64,000 nucleotides of DNA, taken from Brachypodius melanocephalos (Eukaryota > Chordata > Aves > Passeriformes > Pycnonotidae). The translations under genes and the position numbers were made by a program. Position 1 is the first letter of the stretch. Each line of letters begins with the position of its first letter. The stretch is from contig VZSR01003807.1 of assembly GCA_013398615.1 (NCBI GenBank), forward strand, positions 21,393,078-21,457,077. Direction: 5' to 3'. Positions 11,240 to 22,769 of this stretch are shown here, one piece after another. A model generated the notes under the pieces. That model was given only the letters and a program-made list of their open reading frames with translations. It was not told where the DNA came from and did not search any database.

Positions 11240-13577
11240 CTTGTGAGTACAAAATCAGAGGCAAAGAATAAGTCTCTCATTCAACAGGATGTTAAAAAAA
11301 TACTGGAACCAGTGCCAGAAATCGTGGGAAGGCACTCAGGCTGGTAATGTGGAAATGCCCATGTGATACTCCTCTTCAGCCATACATTCATCCTGCCTGA
11401 TGATCTCAGCTCTGGTTTTATTCTGCCGCTAGTCTTGCCAGCTTTCATAGCAGTTCTGTGACACAAATATCTTTCAATTGTGAACTGTGGACTAAAACTG
11501 GAAATTCATTTTGTCTTGCATTGCAGATCTGGAATCTCATTTGGGATCCAGAATCTCAGAAAGAAAACAGTTCATTTGGGAAATGTGACAAAAACTAAAG
11601 GTGTACCAGCTACTGTCAGAGTTTTATAAAGAATATTTCGGAACATACTTCAAATTCAAATGTTGATTCAGAACATTTCAGAATAATGTGTCTGATAGTC
11701 AGTTATAACTAGGCAAGATGAGAAAATACTTCCCCAGCACTCTCAGTCAAGATGGACAACTCTTTAGTGAAATGGAAAACAGGATAAAATTAGACAAAAT
11801 CTTAGCTCAAATGAGAAATTTATGCAACCTAAAATTTTGGCATAAACCTATGATTTATATAGCTCATGCTTCATAGCTGAGGCTACAAGAAATACAAATC
11901 AGTTTGAACTTTGAATGAAATTCGAAGAGAAATCACTCCTGAACAATAACCTCAACTCCAAATGTAATTAAGGATTCTTCCTGGAACATCTGCTAGCTAA
12001 GAAACCTGACATGTATGGTTTTCTCTTTTCACTTCCCCTTCTCTTTCTATTTTTCCTTTTCCTGCTCTTTTCTCCTGATTTTTCCATTTTTGCCTTTTTT
12101 CCTCATCCTCTTCTCCATTTCCTTGCCTTTCTGCCATAATAATCCCACACAGAGACACGGGATATTCAAGAATGTGAAAAAACCACCTGATATTCTGAAA
12201 AAATGCAGTTCTTCCAGTTCATGCTCCATGCTTCTGTCACTGGAGAGAGCAGGAAACAGCTGCAGTGAGATAATACCCATGGAGCCTTGGTATCCTAGTT
12301 TGCTGTCCCTTTTTCTGGTCAGTTATGTGAACTTAAAAAGACAAAAAGTGAAGTGATGCAGGGATGCCTATGAGTTCCTGCTCCTTGCAGAGAGAATTTT
12401 AAGGCTCTTCCACAGGATCACTATCTCCTGTGTTCAGCTAAAGGAAAAACCAAAAGGAGTAGAAAAACATGTGGTGGTAGCTTTGTTAGGATTTCTCAAG
12501 ACTAGATGAACATGTAGTTCCCTATGTTCTCTAGAGTTTGAGAGGACAGATGACTGATATGAAACATAAGGACTCTACGACTGTAATTGTCCTATACTTT
12601 CCTTACTCTATCTACACAGAGTTTGATCCATTTATGACACACTTTGCTTCTCAGTCCTCTCTGGCTCCAGGAGAGAGGAATACAAATCAGAAATTGTTCC
12701 TTTGTATTTATTGTTCCTAGATGAAAAAATGGTCTATGAAATGACAAACCCATTAATCTGATCTCACTTTGATTTTTTTTTCTATTTTCGAAAATGTATT
12801 TACTGAGATTTTCAAAGCTTAAGAGAGAAAGATTAAAGATAGAACTGGTGCACAGCTTTCAGTCATTTAAGCAAATGAAAGCAGAGCAGTATTTGAAAAA
12901 AGAAATGGTACCTATTAGTAATGACAGGAATGGCTTAAGCACATGGGAAAATAACCTAGGCAAAACAAAACAGCTAGCAGTGGTTTAAAAATTCAGGTAA
13001 GAAACCATCCTTTTAATATTAGCAATATTTGTCTTATCTATACTTTTCCATAAATATAGAAAGGTTTAATGTTATTCCAAATTTTTATAGCAAGACAAAA
13101 AGAAATCAAGCAAAGTCTGTCATCATTAACTCTTTTGGTACTAGGTTAGTCATACGTGCTATGCCTGTATAGCCTTGGTCTTAGATTGTAAAATGAAACA
13201 CCATCTCAACCAGACTCAATACATAAGGAAAGACATTTGACAATAATTTGATTTTTTTTTCTGTGTGAACTCTTCAACTTTTAATTTCAGTGGGCATATG
13301 ATGGAAGGAGTTTCTATAACTGAACAGGTATTTAAATTTTTTTGTCTAAGCTATGGACACAAGCAAAGACTTGGAGTCTGTTTCATTTCTGCAGATAAAT
13401 AAGAGACTGAGATACAGTTCTGTTGACTGATACAGGTGTAGTAGTGTTTGATTCACAAGAAAAACTTGCACATAGAATCAGGTAAACAAGACATACCAGT
13501 GAGAGTGAGAATGTCATAGCCTTGTTTCTAACTGTCATATTAAATTCTCCTTTAGGAATATATCTCCATCTTAAAAA
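11240..13577. other. No recognisable gene; polypyrimidine tract inside
   Basis: Apart from the polypyrimidine tract at 12012-12130, I see no gene or repeat. The ORF at 12015-12356 is open mainly because that tract encodes Phe, Ser, Leu and Pro codons. Confidence 0.5.
12012..12130. repeat. Polypyrimidine tract
   Basis: About 115 bases of nearly pure C and T on the plus strand (purine-rich on the minus strand), with few interruptions. Such tracts can adopt triplex structures. Confidence 0.75.
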
Positions 13578-14098
13578 GCAGTAACACCTGTGAGTTTTGG
13601 GCACCACAACATAAAGAAGACACTAAACCATTAGGTAGTATCCAAAGGAGAGTCATGAGGATGGGGAAGGGTCTGGAGGCAAAGCTGTATGAGGAGCAGC
13701 TGATGTCACTTGGTCTGTTCAGCCTGGAGAAGAGAAGACTGAGGGGAGACCTCACTGCAGTTACAGCTTCCTCATGAAGGGAAGAGGAGGGGCAGGCATT
13801 GAGCTCTTCTCTGTGGTGTCAGTGACAGGACCAGAGGGAATGGCCTGAAGTTGTGTCAGGGGAGATTAAGGCTGAACATCAGGAAAAGGTTTTCCACCCA
13901 GAGATGGTTGGGCACTGGTCCAGGCTCCTCAGGGAAGTGGTCACAGCATCAAGCCTGACAGAGTTCAAGAAACATTTGGACAATGCTCTGAGGCACAGGG
14001 TGTGACTCTTGGGGTGTCCTGTGCAGGGCCAGGAGTTGGATTCAATGATCCTGATCAGTCCCTTCCAACAAGATATTCTGTGATTCTATAATTCTATT
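13578..14098 (+). mobile_element. CR1 retroposon 3' end, 5'-truncated
   Basis: A 520-base copy of the CR1 3' region. It opens with the GTTTTGGGCACCACAAC block, followed by AGGAGAGTCATGAGGATGG, TTCAGCCTGGAGAAGAG, GGCTGAACATCAGGAAAAGG and TTGGATTCAATGATCCTGATC. It ends in the diagnostic degenerate octamer repeats TGATTCTATAATTCTAT. It lacks the reverse-transcriptase core, as most avian CR1 copies do through 5' truncation. Point differences suggest moderate age. Confidence 0.95.
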
Positions 14099-14099
14099 A

Positions 14100-16547
14100 T
14101 CTCACCCTTGTAGCACAACAGTCCAGCCTAAGAGAATATTTAATGCTGACATCTAGGGACCAAATCCATTACTGATAATAAAGATTAAAGGAAAGCTAAA
14201 TATTTTAGCATCAATCAGTAAAGCAAATCTGTATTTCTGTTAAGAAATTTGGCTGTGCAAACATCCTCATAAAAATCTAGGTAGCATACATAGAAGCTTT
14301 TTGTACAGACATCAACAATTGCCAGGAAAGTTCTGTGCAAGAGAAACCCAGGATAATATAGAAGTCATTTATGCTGATCTATTTTAACATGAGCATATAC
14401 AGAGCTAGTACTTCAGCTTTGACCTGAATATCTTTCTTCCTGGAACTGGAACATAGATATTTCTAACAATTTGTAATTGTGGCAGATGAAAGTCCTCTTT
14501 CCTCTGGGCATGCACAGGTGTCTCTGAGGCTGTGCTTGTATTGCAGTCTTGTGAGATGGATAGTGACAAACGCATTGTATACGAAATCCTGGCAGACTGA
14601 GGATTCTTTTGTTTTTTCAGCAAGGGCTATAAATAAGGCATGTGGCACGAAACAGACTGCTGAATGAAACAAATGCACACTCACAAAATAAATCACAAAA
14701 ATCTTTGTGGTTTACAAATGGACATTTTCAACTGGATCCAAATAGAGAGATGAAAGGCTTTTTTTAATACAAATGAAAGAACAGCTTTAATACTTTCTAC
14801 AGGCACTTATGGGAAGAAGCTACTATCAAATATTCATGGTAGCCTCTTGTCTACACAAGTCTGGTTGATGGAGTAATAGTGTCGACTCACCTGGCACAAA
14901 AACTCAGCCATTTTCTCTTTCCCCATCCAGTAAATCTGTGGCTGTCAGTGATAGGAGCTGATGGGAAATGATAGCCTTATTGAGCTGCCTCATGAACTGT
15001 AACTCATTTGTTCTGAAGACCCAGACTGACAGCCTCTGCATTTCTGCCTTCCAGTGAAATTGAGTATAAATCACTTTATCATTTTTCCCCATGACAGTTT
15101 ATCAGAATTCTGGAGTTTTATATGAAGTCATAGAGGCTGGTGGTAGAAATAAGGCTTACAATCGATCTTGTTGTTGGAGGGCATTGCATCTTGCAAGGTT
15201 TAACAATTCCATGAAAAATTTCAATTTGACTTTCACTAACCAGACACAAGTGTACATACACACACACACTTGACATGCAACAGAAAGGGAAAGCCAATTT
15301 GGCTCACTTCTGCTGGGCAAATAATCTAAGCTTATGACTCATGTGAACTTAAAATTTATAATCTCTTTCAGTTCTTGGTAAGTTAATTCCTTATTTTGAC
15401 TTGTAAGTCTCCTAACAGATTCCCTAATCAACAAAATAATAAAATCTTTCTTGACATAATACTACTTCACTGGAAAAGAAACCTTCTCTTCTTGTTTGCT
15501 TTCATTTTCAGCAAGGTACAAAATAGAAGAATAGGATGGGTATACTAAAGATAAATGCAGACTGCTCACAAAACCAGTTAAGTTAATGATTTCTCTTATT
15601 TCAGAAATCCTCTCTGAGTTGATACGTACTATCATCCTGGGTTGACCCAAACCAAGATATCTATGTAAATATTATTAATTAATTCTAGCACTCAAGAACT
15701 TACTGTACTTAAGCAAATAGCCATCTCTATTAGAAAGGTAAAGGACATCAAGCTAGGCCCACAGACTTCACAGCGCAACAAAATACAAAGACACTTAGAA
15801 ACATATATAAGCATGCAAAATACAATGGCTTATACTTACGACTTTGGTCATTAAAACTTCAAGAAAACTTAGGGATTTGATGCCCAAAGGAACACAAATC
15901 ATAATCATAAATAATCTATAGAAACACAAGTAATTATTTGGAGTCTGATTTTTTTTGTCCGATTACACTGAACTAAAACTTGTTCCCTTGAACCCCTGGA
16001 AGCAGAGCACAGATGCTGACCTAAGCTGAAAAAACTGAATTTTGGATTCTTTTGGGCCCTAGGATGAGCGAATTCCTCCAACTGATTAATTTTAGCTTTA
16101 GAAGTAATACATAAAATTTTATTTTCTTGATCCCTGTGGGTAGATATTTAAGAATGTGAACTGTTCTATAAAAATGACAGGACAAGAGGTAATAATTTCT
16201 ACAGGTGGGTGATACAATAAAGATATGCAATCTAATATGTTCTTTGTTCTCTGCATTTATTTTGTCAAAATGCAGCTCTTCTGCTTACTAACTACTATGG
16301 AAAAATTCACAGCAGAACATATATTATATCAAATAAACTAAAGCCACCACAGTAAAGGACATGGCTCAAAACTGAAACCATTTTGTCATTAATGATTAGG
16401 CCACAGTGTAATGCATTCCTAAGGTGAGCTTCAAATTGATTGAACAAGAGCAAAAATCTCATGCAACAACAACCCATTTCCCTTAGAAGGCATGTTAATA
16501 CCTGTAAGGTGCAAGAGAAAAGGTATTTGAATTTGAGGGACTTGTCA
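14100..16547. other. No recognisable gene
   Basis: AT-rich sequence with scattered short ORFs on both strands. A short (CA)n run lies at 15257-15269. No repeat family was recognised with confidence. Confidence 0.5.
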
Positions 16548-16620
16548 GCATCAGGTTAATGGTTGGACTCCGTGATCTTAGGGGTCTTTTCTGACCTAAA
16601 GGATTCTCTGACTCTATGAC
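16548..16620 (+). mobile_element. CR1 3'-end fragment (about 70 bp)
   Basis: GGTTGGACTCCGTGATCTTA, GGGTCTTTTCTGACCTAAA and the terminal GATTCTCTGACTCTATGAC match the last bases of CR1, including a decayed octamer end repeat. It is strongly 5'-truncated. Confidence 0.85.
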
Positions 16621-19251
16621 ACTTATAACACAGCAGGTAATGAGCACGTTTCTTAATTATTATAAATGGTTGAATATTGACATCAGCTGCCTCTTTTCTA
16701 CTCCCTTAACACTGACTACTGCCACTCTTGACACTAACTCGTGCAGCAGAATTCTCCCTCACTTTTCTTTATTAAACTCCACAAAATGTTATTTCATTTG
16801 CTTTTGTATCAGGTTGCATCTATCATTAGACAGTGGACACTTACTTGCCCCATTAACTCTACTAATGACATGGAACTTTGCACAGCTGATGAATCAGTAA
16901 GGTAGAAAAATGTGCACAAAGTATTAAGCAAAACATTTGAGATGAATCTGAATTAAATGTAAACTAAAAATAAAGTATGGTGGTCCCTGGGAGATCAAGG
17001 TTAGGACCATAAACAGAACATCTTGAAATGTTTCAAAAGTTTCTCATTAAAGCCAATGCCAAAGGCAGTGAGAAAGCAATTTATATCCATGACATGAAGC
17101 TAAACCAAGAGTGAGTGAAATTTGAATGCAATTGGATCCTCAATGTTGTATTTGTAGGAGAAGAAGAAGAGCATATATAAAATTGTTGAGTGTTTGGGGG
17201 GGTTGTTTTTGTTTTACATCGCAAAAATCAAAACACAAGGAACCCTACTGGTCAAATTCTTTTATTTTCTGATCTTACTATTGAAACTCAAATTGTCAAA
17301 ATAATCCTGATAGAACTTCTCCTCTTAGATAAATCAACTTCTAAAGTTCACAGCCTCATGCAGACTTCACAGAAACAACTCCAGAAAGTCAACAGAACAA
17401 ATATTTATAATAAGTAATATTGTGGGGCATAAAAAAGGACTTAAAAACTGAAATGGATTTTCTTTTCTGTTCATAAAAATCCAGGCTATCCACAGAAAAT
17501 ACTGTGCCAATGCAAATTTAGTGCATTGTAAGGCTGTTATGAAAAAGTGTTAGTTTTGAATTCTGTTTCCGCCTTTAACTTCTGCAAATATGATGACATT
17601 GAACATTACCCTTAGGTTAAAAAAAGTCAAGAAAGTAAATGTTCAGAAAACACACTGCCCTGCAAATGTCATAAGGCTATTGCTGTTTTCATGTGGAGAG
17701 CTTTAAAGGCTGTTGAGATGAAAAGGAATTATAGCCAAGTCACTTAAGTGTCATGAATTTTCCACTGTGCTTCAGGCATGTTTTTGTGAGCTTGTGTGTG
17801 TCTTGCTAATAGCTTGACCTTCATGGATTATTAAGACGAAATTTTATGCAATGAAAATGCTGATAAATTTGAGCTAAACAGCATACTTTGAAATGACTAT
17901 GTTTAAATATGCTAATTGAAGCCGTTTTGGAAAGCAAAATGTTATCATAATTGCAGAGAGGATTGAGATGCTGGCTATCACACAATGGTATGCAAGCAAG
18001 CCTGTCTTAGCATTTTATGGGAGTGTTTTCTTCCTTTGCATAGTTTATTTTCTTTTCTGTATTTATTTATGGATTGGAGAACACACAGAAACAAAAAGCA
18101 TCTGTCTTCAGACATTTGTCTTCTCCCACCCTGAAGAAAGTCAGAAAGATAACATTTCTTAGCATATTAATCAGACTGATATTCTTTTCATCTACATTCC
18201 AGGCAGAAATATGTATATCATAAGCAAAGCTTCACTGCTGCTGAAATGATAGCTCTGAAACACAACAAAGCTACTGAAAAAGGGAGGCAGGTAAATGGTA
18301 TCAAGGCAGACTCATTTTTGTGGCTGTAGATGAATTCCTGGTGTTCCATGAGGGTTGCGGGTTGTGATCAATGGAAAAGATTGTAACATTTCTGAGACAA
18401 AGCACTGCAATTCAAGTATATGAGAAAGGCATTCTGATATAGAGGGACACAAGAATCTCAAAATAACTTCTGTGAAAGAAAAAATAGATCTTTCAAGAAA
18501 AGAAAAATCAAGAGAGATTTCGGAAAGATTAAAAGACTGCAAAGCAACAACTGGCAGAAAAGATGGGAATTTCTGTATTTCAAAAAACAGAGGAGGCAGA
18601 TGGCACAAATCCTTGACTTTATGTATATGCAGTTTGGACGGTAACATTTCACTTGTAGCACGTTTTATTTCTTCAGTTTTGTTAATTCACTTTTTTTGTT
18701 GTTGCATTTTATCTTTGCTGCAGAATCAAAGAATCCATATTTGCAGGACACCAGAGGAGAAGCACGTTTAAACAACTGATTCCAGCATTGCCTACAAAGG
18801 TGTTCTCTTATGATATATCACTCGCAAAATTGAAGCGATGTTTTTTTGCCTCTTTTTCTGTATCTCATAGTATGATGATTAGAAGATTTAAAATGAATGT
18901 GAAATCCTCTTGAGCTGTTTTAGACTCTTATTTATCACTCAGATAAATATAGACTCTTATCAGCTATAATGTGTGTTGAAACACAGGTTTCTCAGACTTG
19001 ATGGCTGAAATTTCAGGTAGACCTAACAGCAATATCTCCTTGTAAGTTCACAGTTGGAAACTATTCCAGTTGGGAGCTATTCCAGTTTGTAAAATGATAA
19101 GGTATTCACAGAGTCGGAAAGCGGGAATAACTGCTATGACCCTGTGATTAGGCTTCCCATATTATCCTAGGCTGTGTCTATTCTTATCTCTCCTCTGCCT
19201 TTTGAGTGGAATCACTCCTGTGGGCTTCACTGTTAGTTCAGGTGTCTCAGA
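16621..19251. other. No recognisable gene
   Basis: AT-rich sequence up to the assembly gap. The part near 17650-17960 has several homeodomain- or nuclear-receptor-like cores and little low-complexity sequence, which might mark a conserved element, but this cannot be judged from one sequence. Confidence 0.45.
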
Positions 19252-19351
19252 NNNNNNNNNNNNNNNNNNNNNNNNNNNNNNNNNNNNNNNNNNNNNNNNN
19301 NNNNNNNNNNNNNNNNNNNNNNNNNNNNNNNNNNNNNNNNNNNNNNNNNNN
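19252..19351. other. Assembly gap (100 N)
   Basis: Exactly 100 N, the usual placeholder for a gap of unknown size. The left flank ends TCAGA and the right flank starts TCAGA, so the contigs may overlap by a few bases. ORFs read through the N are meaningless. Confidence 0.99.
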
Positions 19352-20310
19352 TCAGATCTCATAAGGTAAGCAGATTCTGGCCAGCATAGTAATTGGTTGG
19401 GACCTTTCCAAAGAAAATCCCAGGTGCTAAGGAAAGTAGCACTGATGATTCAATATTTGGCACTCTTCCCTCTCTTCAGTAGCAGACCACTGTCTCAGCA
19501 TAATATTGAGGAACCATTTGGTAACTCAGTGTGCCAGCTTCCAGGGGGGGACACAATCAGTGCAGACAAGACTTGCACCTAGAAAATATCTAGGGTATTT
19601 CTTGCAATATGAGCAGACAAAATAGCATGTTTGGATATAAACCGAAGATTTGCTTGTGCAGTAAACTGCTAAACTGACTGGGAGGATTTGGTACATGCCA
19701 CTGCAAAGTCTGTTTTAGAGCACTGAATGAACAACATTAACACACAAACTTCCATGAAATATTTGGGGACAATTTGTGAAAACTACTCTGGACTATTGTT
19801 GGCATTAATTCCTAGTTACTACTGCTGGCATTCTTCCTAGAAAGATAGGCCACAGTTTTTAGAGGCAGTGTAATTGGATTATTAGACACTCTTAAAATAA
19901 GTAATTTAGATAAAAGAAACAGTTCCCATCAGATCGAGGAGTAGCAAGGGAGCTGAAATGCCGGATTTGTCTTCCTGTTTTGTTAATACTGTGCCTGTGG
20001 CAAACCATTTGCAAAGAAAATTGGACTGTCTTATCAGAATGCAGTTTGCATAACTATTTTTAATCTTTTCATGTGATGTTTCAGTAGGTACCTTTGCATG
20101 CATTAGTTTCTGATATACTATGATCTTTAATTAATAGTTAGTATATTGCTTGCAAATAAAAGTTTATCATGGAAAAAAAGTGTCTTTTATGGTTAAGAAC
20201 TATACATACTGTTCTTATCAAAGGGCTGACTGGTGTGTAAGAATATTTTGGGGTTATAAAGGCAGCCTTCAAGAGGAGATTGCTATTACTCTATGCAGAG
20301 ACTGGAAAAC
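19352..20310. other. No recognisable feature
   Basis: Ordinary AT-rich sequence between the gap and a CR1 fragment. Confidence 0.5.
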
Positions 20311-20480
20311 CACAGAATCAGTTAGGCTGGAAAAGATCTCCAAAATCATCATGTCTAACCTTTGGCTGACAGCACCACCATGCCAACCAAACCACAACAC
20401 CACGTCCAGTCATTCCTTGGGAAACTTCTGGGAATGGTAACCCCACCACCTCCCTTGGTCAGTCCATTCCAATGTTAATT
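20311..20480 (-). mobile_element. CR1 3'-end fragment
   Basis: Starting with CACAGAATCAGTTAGGCTGG and AAAAGATCTCCAAAATCATC on the plus strand, this is the reverse complement of the CR1 3' end. Further CR1 landmarks follow: the GTCTAACC block, then GGGAATGGTAACCCCACCAC. Similarity fades after about 20480. Confidence 0.9.
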
Positions 20481-22142
20481 GTGTAACATGCAAATGCATA
20501 TTAAATCCACATCCAGTGAAAAATGTGTAACAAATAAGTTGTGTCACCAAAAGAAATAACATGCTTCTCTTTTAGACTGTAAAGTGCACTTTGTGCACTG
20601 TGGTCCTGATGTAAAAGTTGTGTATAACCATTTAATCACATTCTGTGCAGTGCTACCTTCACAGAAAGGACAATAAATTAGGGCTTCTCTTTCCAAACGC
20701 CTGAATACTAGTATTTATAATTCAGTAACACGAATTGCAATATGGAAGAGTTGGCCATTTTTTTTTTTCTGGATATACACAAACCTACATGGAATTGAAA
20801 ATTTTGAATGCAATTGTGGATTATAATGTATTCTTCCATTTTTTCTTGTTAAAAATACTAATATTTTTTGTCTCTCAGAAAAATAAACCAAAGTTAAGGT
20901 TTGTCATCTTATTAAAATCAAAGAAAAAAAGGCAGGGAAAAAATTTACACTTTCCTTGGTACCAAAACTATTTGGAACTGTAATATTTTCAAGTCATCAA
21001 GTTGCATTTGCATCATGGAAATTCATATTTGAGCAATTACATCTCAAAAGCTGAAAAAAGACAAGACACCCTGTAAAAGAGGAGTCCTGCCCTGACATGA
21101 CTGTCTTTTCTCTTTGGCCCTGCTTTCCAGTGGAGATAAAAATTTAAGGCAGCTGAAGTTCTTTTCTCTGTTCTACACAAGACTCAGTAAAAGTAACAAG
21201 TCTCCATCTACCCCTGTAAATTTTCTTCAGAAACTGGATCCCAGACGAGGGCAGGAATAAAGACCTCTCACTGAAAATGAGCACTGAGGGTGTTTCTCCC
21301 GCTTTCCCTGCACTTCCCCTTTCTAGCTCCCAAAAATGAAGATAATTGAGTCTATGACAGAAAAATATAGCAAAACATGATAAACCACATTCCAACAGCT
21401 AGAAACTGATCCCAAACAATAAAATGTGAGAAGGAATAAAAGGAAAAATTTCCTTAAATTTGGATCAGTGAAAAAAATTGCCTGTTCATCTGCCATTTTC
21501 CTCAACTATTTCCAATCTGTTTATTTTAGTTTAGTTTTGTTTTTTTTTATTTTCAATGTTTTTACTCTTCTCTTCCACAAAACTGTCTGATGTTTTCCTA
21601 TCCCTAGATATGAAGCTAAGGGACATGATAAGTCTTCAACTTTCCTCTGAAATTTCTAAGCAGATATGACTGAAATCTGAAGAGAAAACTGCATTATATT
21701 AACTAATTTAGTTTCCTCCACACCTATTATGTCATAATGCTGTCAAGTCTCTAAAATACCTTCTAAACACTGGATTTCTACAGAAATGAAAATAGGGAGG
21801 AAAATCACTCTTAATTTTTATTTAAAAAGCAAACACAAATCTTTTTGCTCTTCAAAATGTGTAACTATAAAAATTTGACTAATAATTTTAAAATATATGA
21901 GCACAGTAGCTTATGGAAATTAGTCCACTTATAGGCCTTCTTTTTGGTCTTTTATGGGCGATTTTTATACTATTAGTTTTGTTAATGAAGCTTTTCAGCA
22001 GTTTTCCCAACCACCATTAATGAAAATAAATGAGACTTAAGAAAAACTACTCTACTTACGAGAAACTAGTCTTACAGAAAAGACTGGAAAATATGCAAGA
22101 CTCTTCTGTCTCTTTTCTGCATTGACATACAATACTTAATCC
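20481..22142. other. No recognisable feature
   Basis: AT-rich sequence. No gene or repeat family recognised. Confidence 0.5.
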
Positions 22143-22294
22143 ATGGTGAATTTTCTGTTGCACTGGGGGCAGTTAATTGGGAGAGGCTGGTTGCTTTGTG
22201 CTGGGCTGGGCATTGGTCCATGGGTGGTGAGAAATTGCACTGTGCATCACTTATCTTTTGGGGGGGTTATTCCATTCTTCTTCTCCTATTTTCA

Positions 22295-22337
<43 letters not shown>

Positions 22338-22493
22338 TAATAGTAGTAGCAATGCTAGTACTACATTTTTGTTTCAATTATTAAACTGTCCTTATCTCAA
22401 ACAATTAATTTTACTTTATTTCTGACTCTTATTCTGCCAGGGAGAATAAGTCACTGCATGGTACTTGGCTGCCTGCTGAGGTTAACCCACAAC
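22143..22493 (+). mobile_element. ERVL-type LTR, R-U5 part, plus orientation
   Basis: From CACTGGGGGCAGTTAATTGG through GGGCATTGGTCCATGGGTGG, a TGCATCACTTAT block, an (ATT)n repeat, the poly(A) signal variant ATTAAA at 22380-22385 followed by CTGTCCTTATCTCAA, to a terminal GGTTAACCCACAACA. This order matches the downstream half of a common avian ERVL-class LTR. The U3 half expected on its left is absent; an antisense U3 lies immediately to the right. Confidence 0.85.
22297..22336. repeat. (ATT)n microsatellite inside the LTR
   Basis: About 13 ATT units. The parent LTR family carries a shorter ATT-rich stretch at this place, so this looks like an expansion in situ. Confidence 0.9.
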
Positions 22494-22768
22494 ACTCCTG
22501 CCTGCTCTACCCCCATTTTATATCCTGGATCTGACATTCCATGACGTAGAATGACCCTTTGGACAATTTGAGTCACCTGCCCTGGCTATTCACTGGCAGA
22601 GCATGGTTAAAATAAAACATGCTCAATTTAGAGCAAGGATTACACAGCAACAAACACGCCACCAGTGTGTTATTAACATTATTCTCATGATAAATAATAA
22701 TAATAAAAAAACAGCACTGTGACAGCTATTAAGAAAATTAACTCTATCCTAGCCAAAACCAGGAAAAT
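22494..22768 (-). mobile_element. ERVL-type LTR, U3 part, minus orientation
   Basis: On the minus strand it starts near 22768 with GGTTTTGGCTAGGATAGAG and TTAATTTTCTTAATAGCTG. It then shows GAGAATAATGTTAATAACAC, a CCAAAGGGTCATTC block, a CRE-like TACGTCATGG and a TATA box, and stops about 22 bases past the TATA box. This is the U3 of the same avian ERVL-type family as the R-U5 block on its left, but in the opposite orientation. Confidence 0.85.
22516..22523 (-). promoter_or_regulatory. LTR TATA box (ATATAAAA)
   Basis: ATATAAAA on the minus strand, at the expected place in U3 after the CRE-like ACGTCA. The R region that would normally follow has been replaced by inverted U5, so it is probably inactive as a viral promoter. 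Confidence 0.6.
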
Positions 22769-22769
22769 A

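Noticed and set aside
12015..12356. 113-codon ORF rich in Phe, Ser and Leu
   Set aside because: It is open because of a polypyrimidine tract and resembles a membrane protein only through composition.
14135..14160. CTCF-like motif on the minus strand
   Set aside because: Three core mismatches against the consensus.
15632..15665. CCTGGGTTGACCC, resembling an avian LTR terminus
   Set aside because: Only a dozen bases match and no LTR body follows.
22143..22384. Two plus ORFs ending in runs of Tyr or Leu
   Set aside because: They run through the (ATT)n repeat of an LTR.
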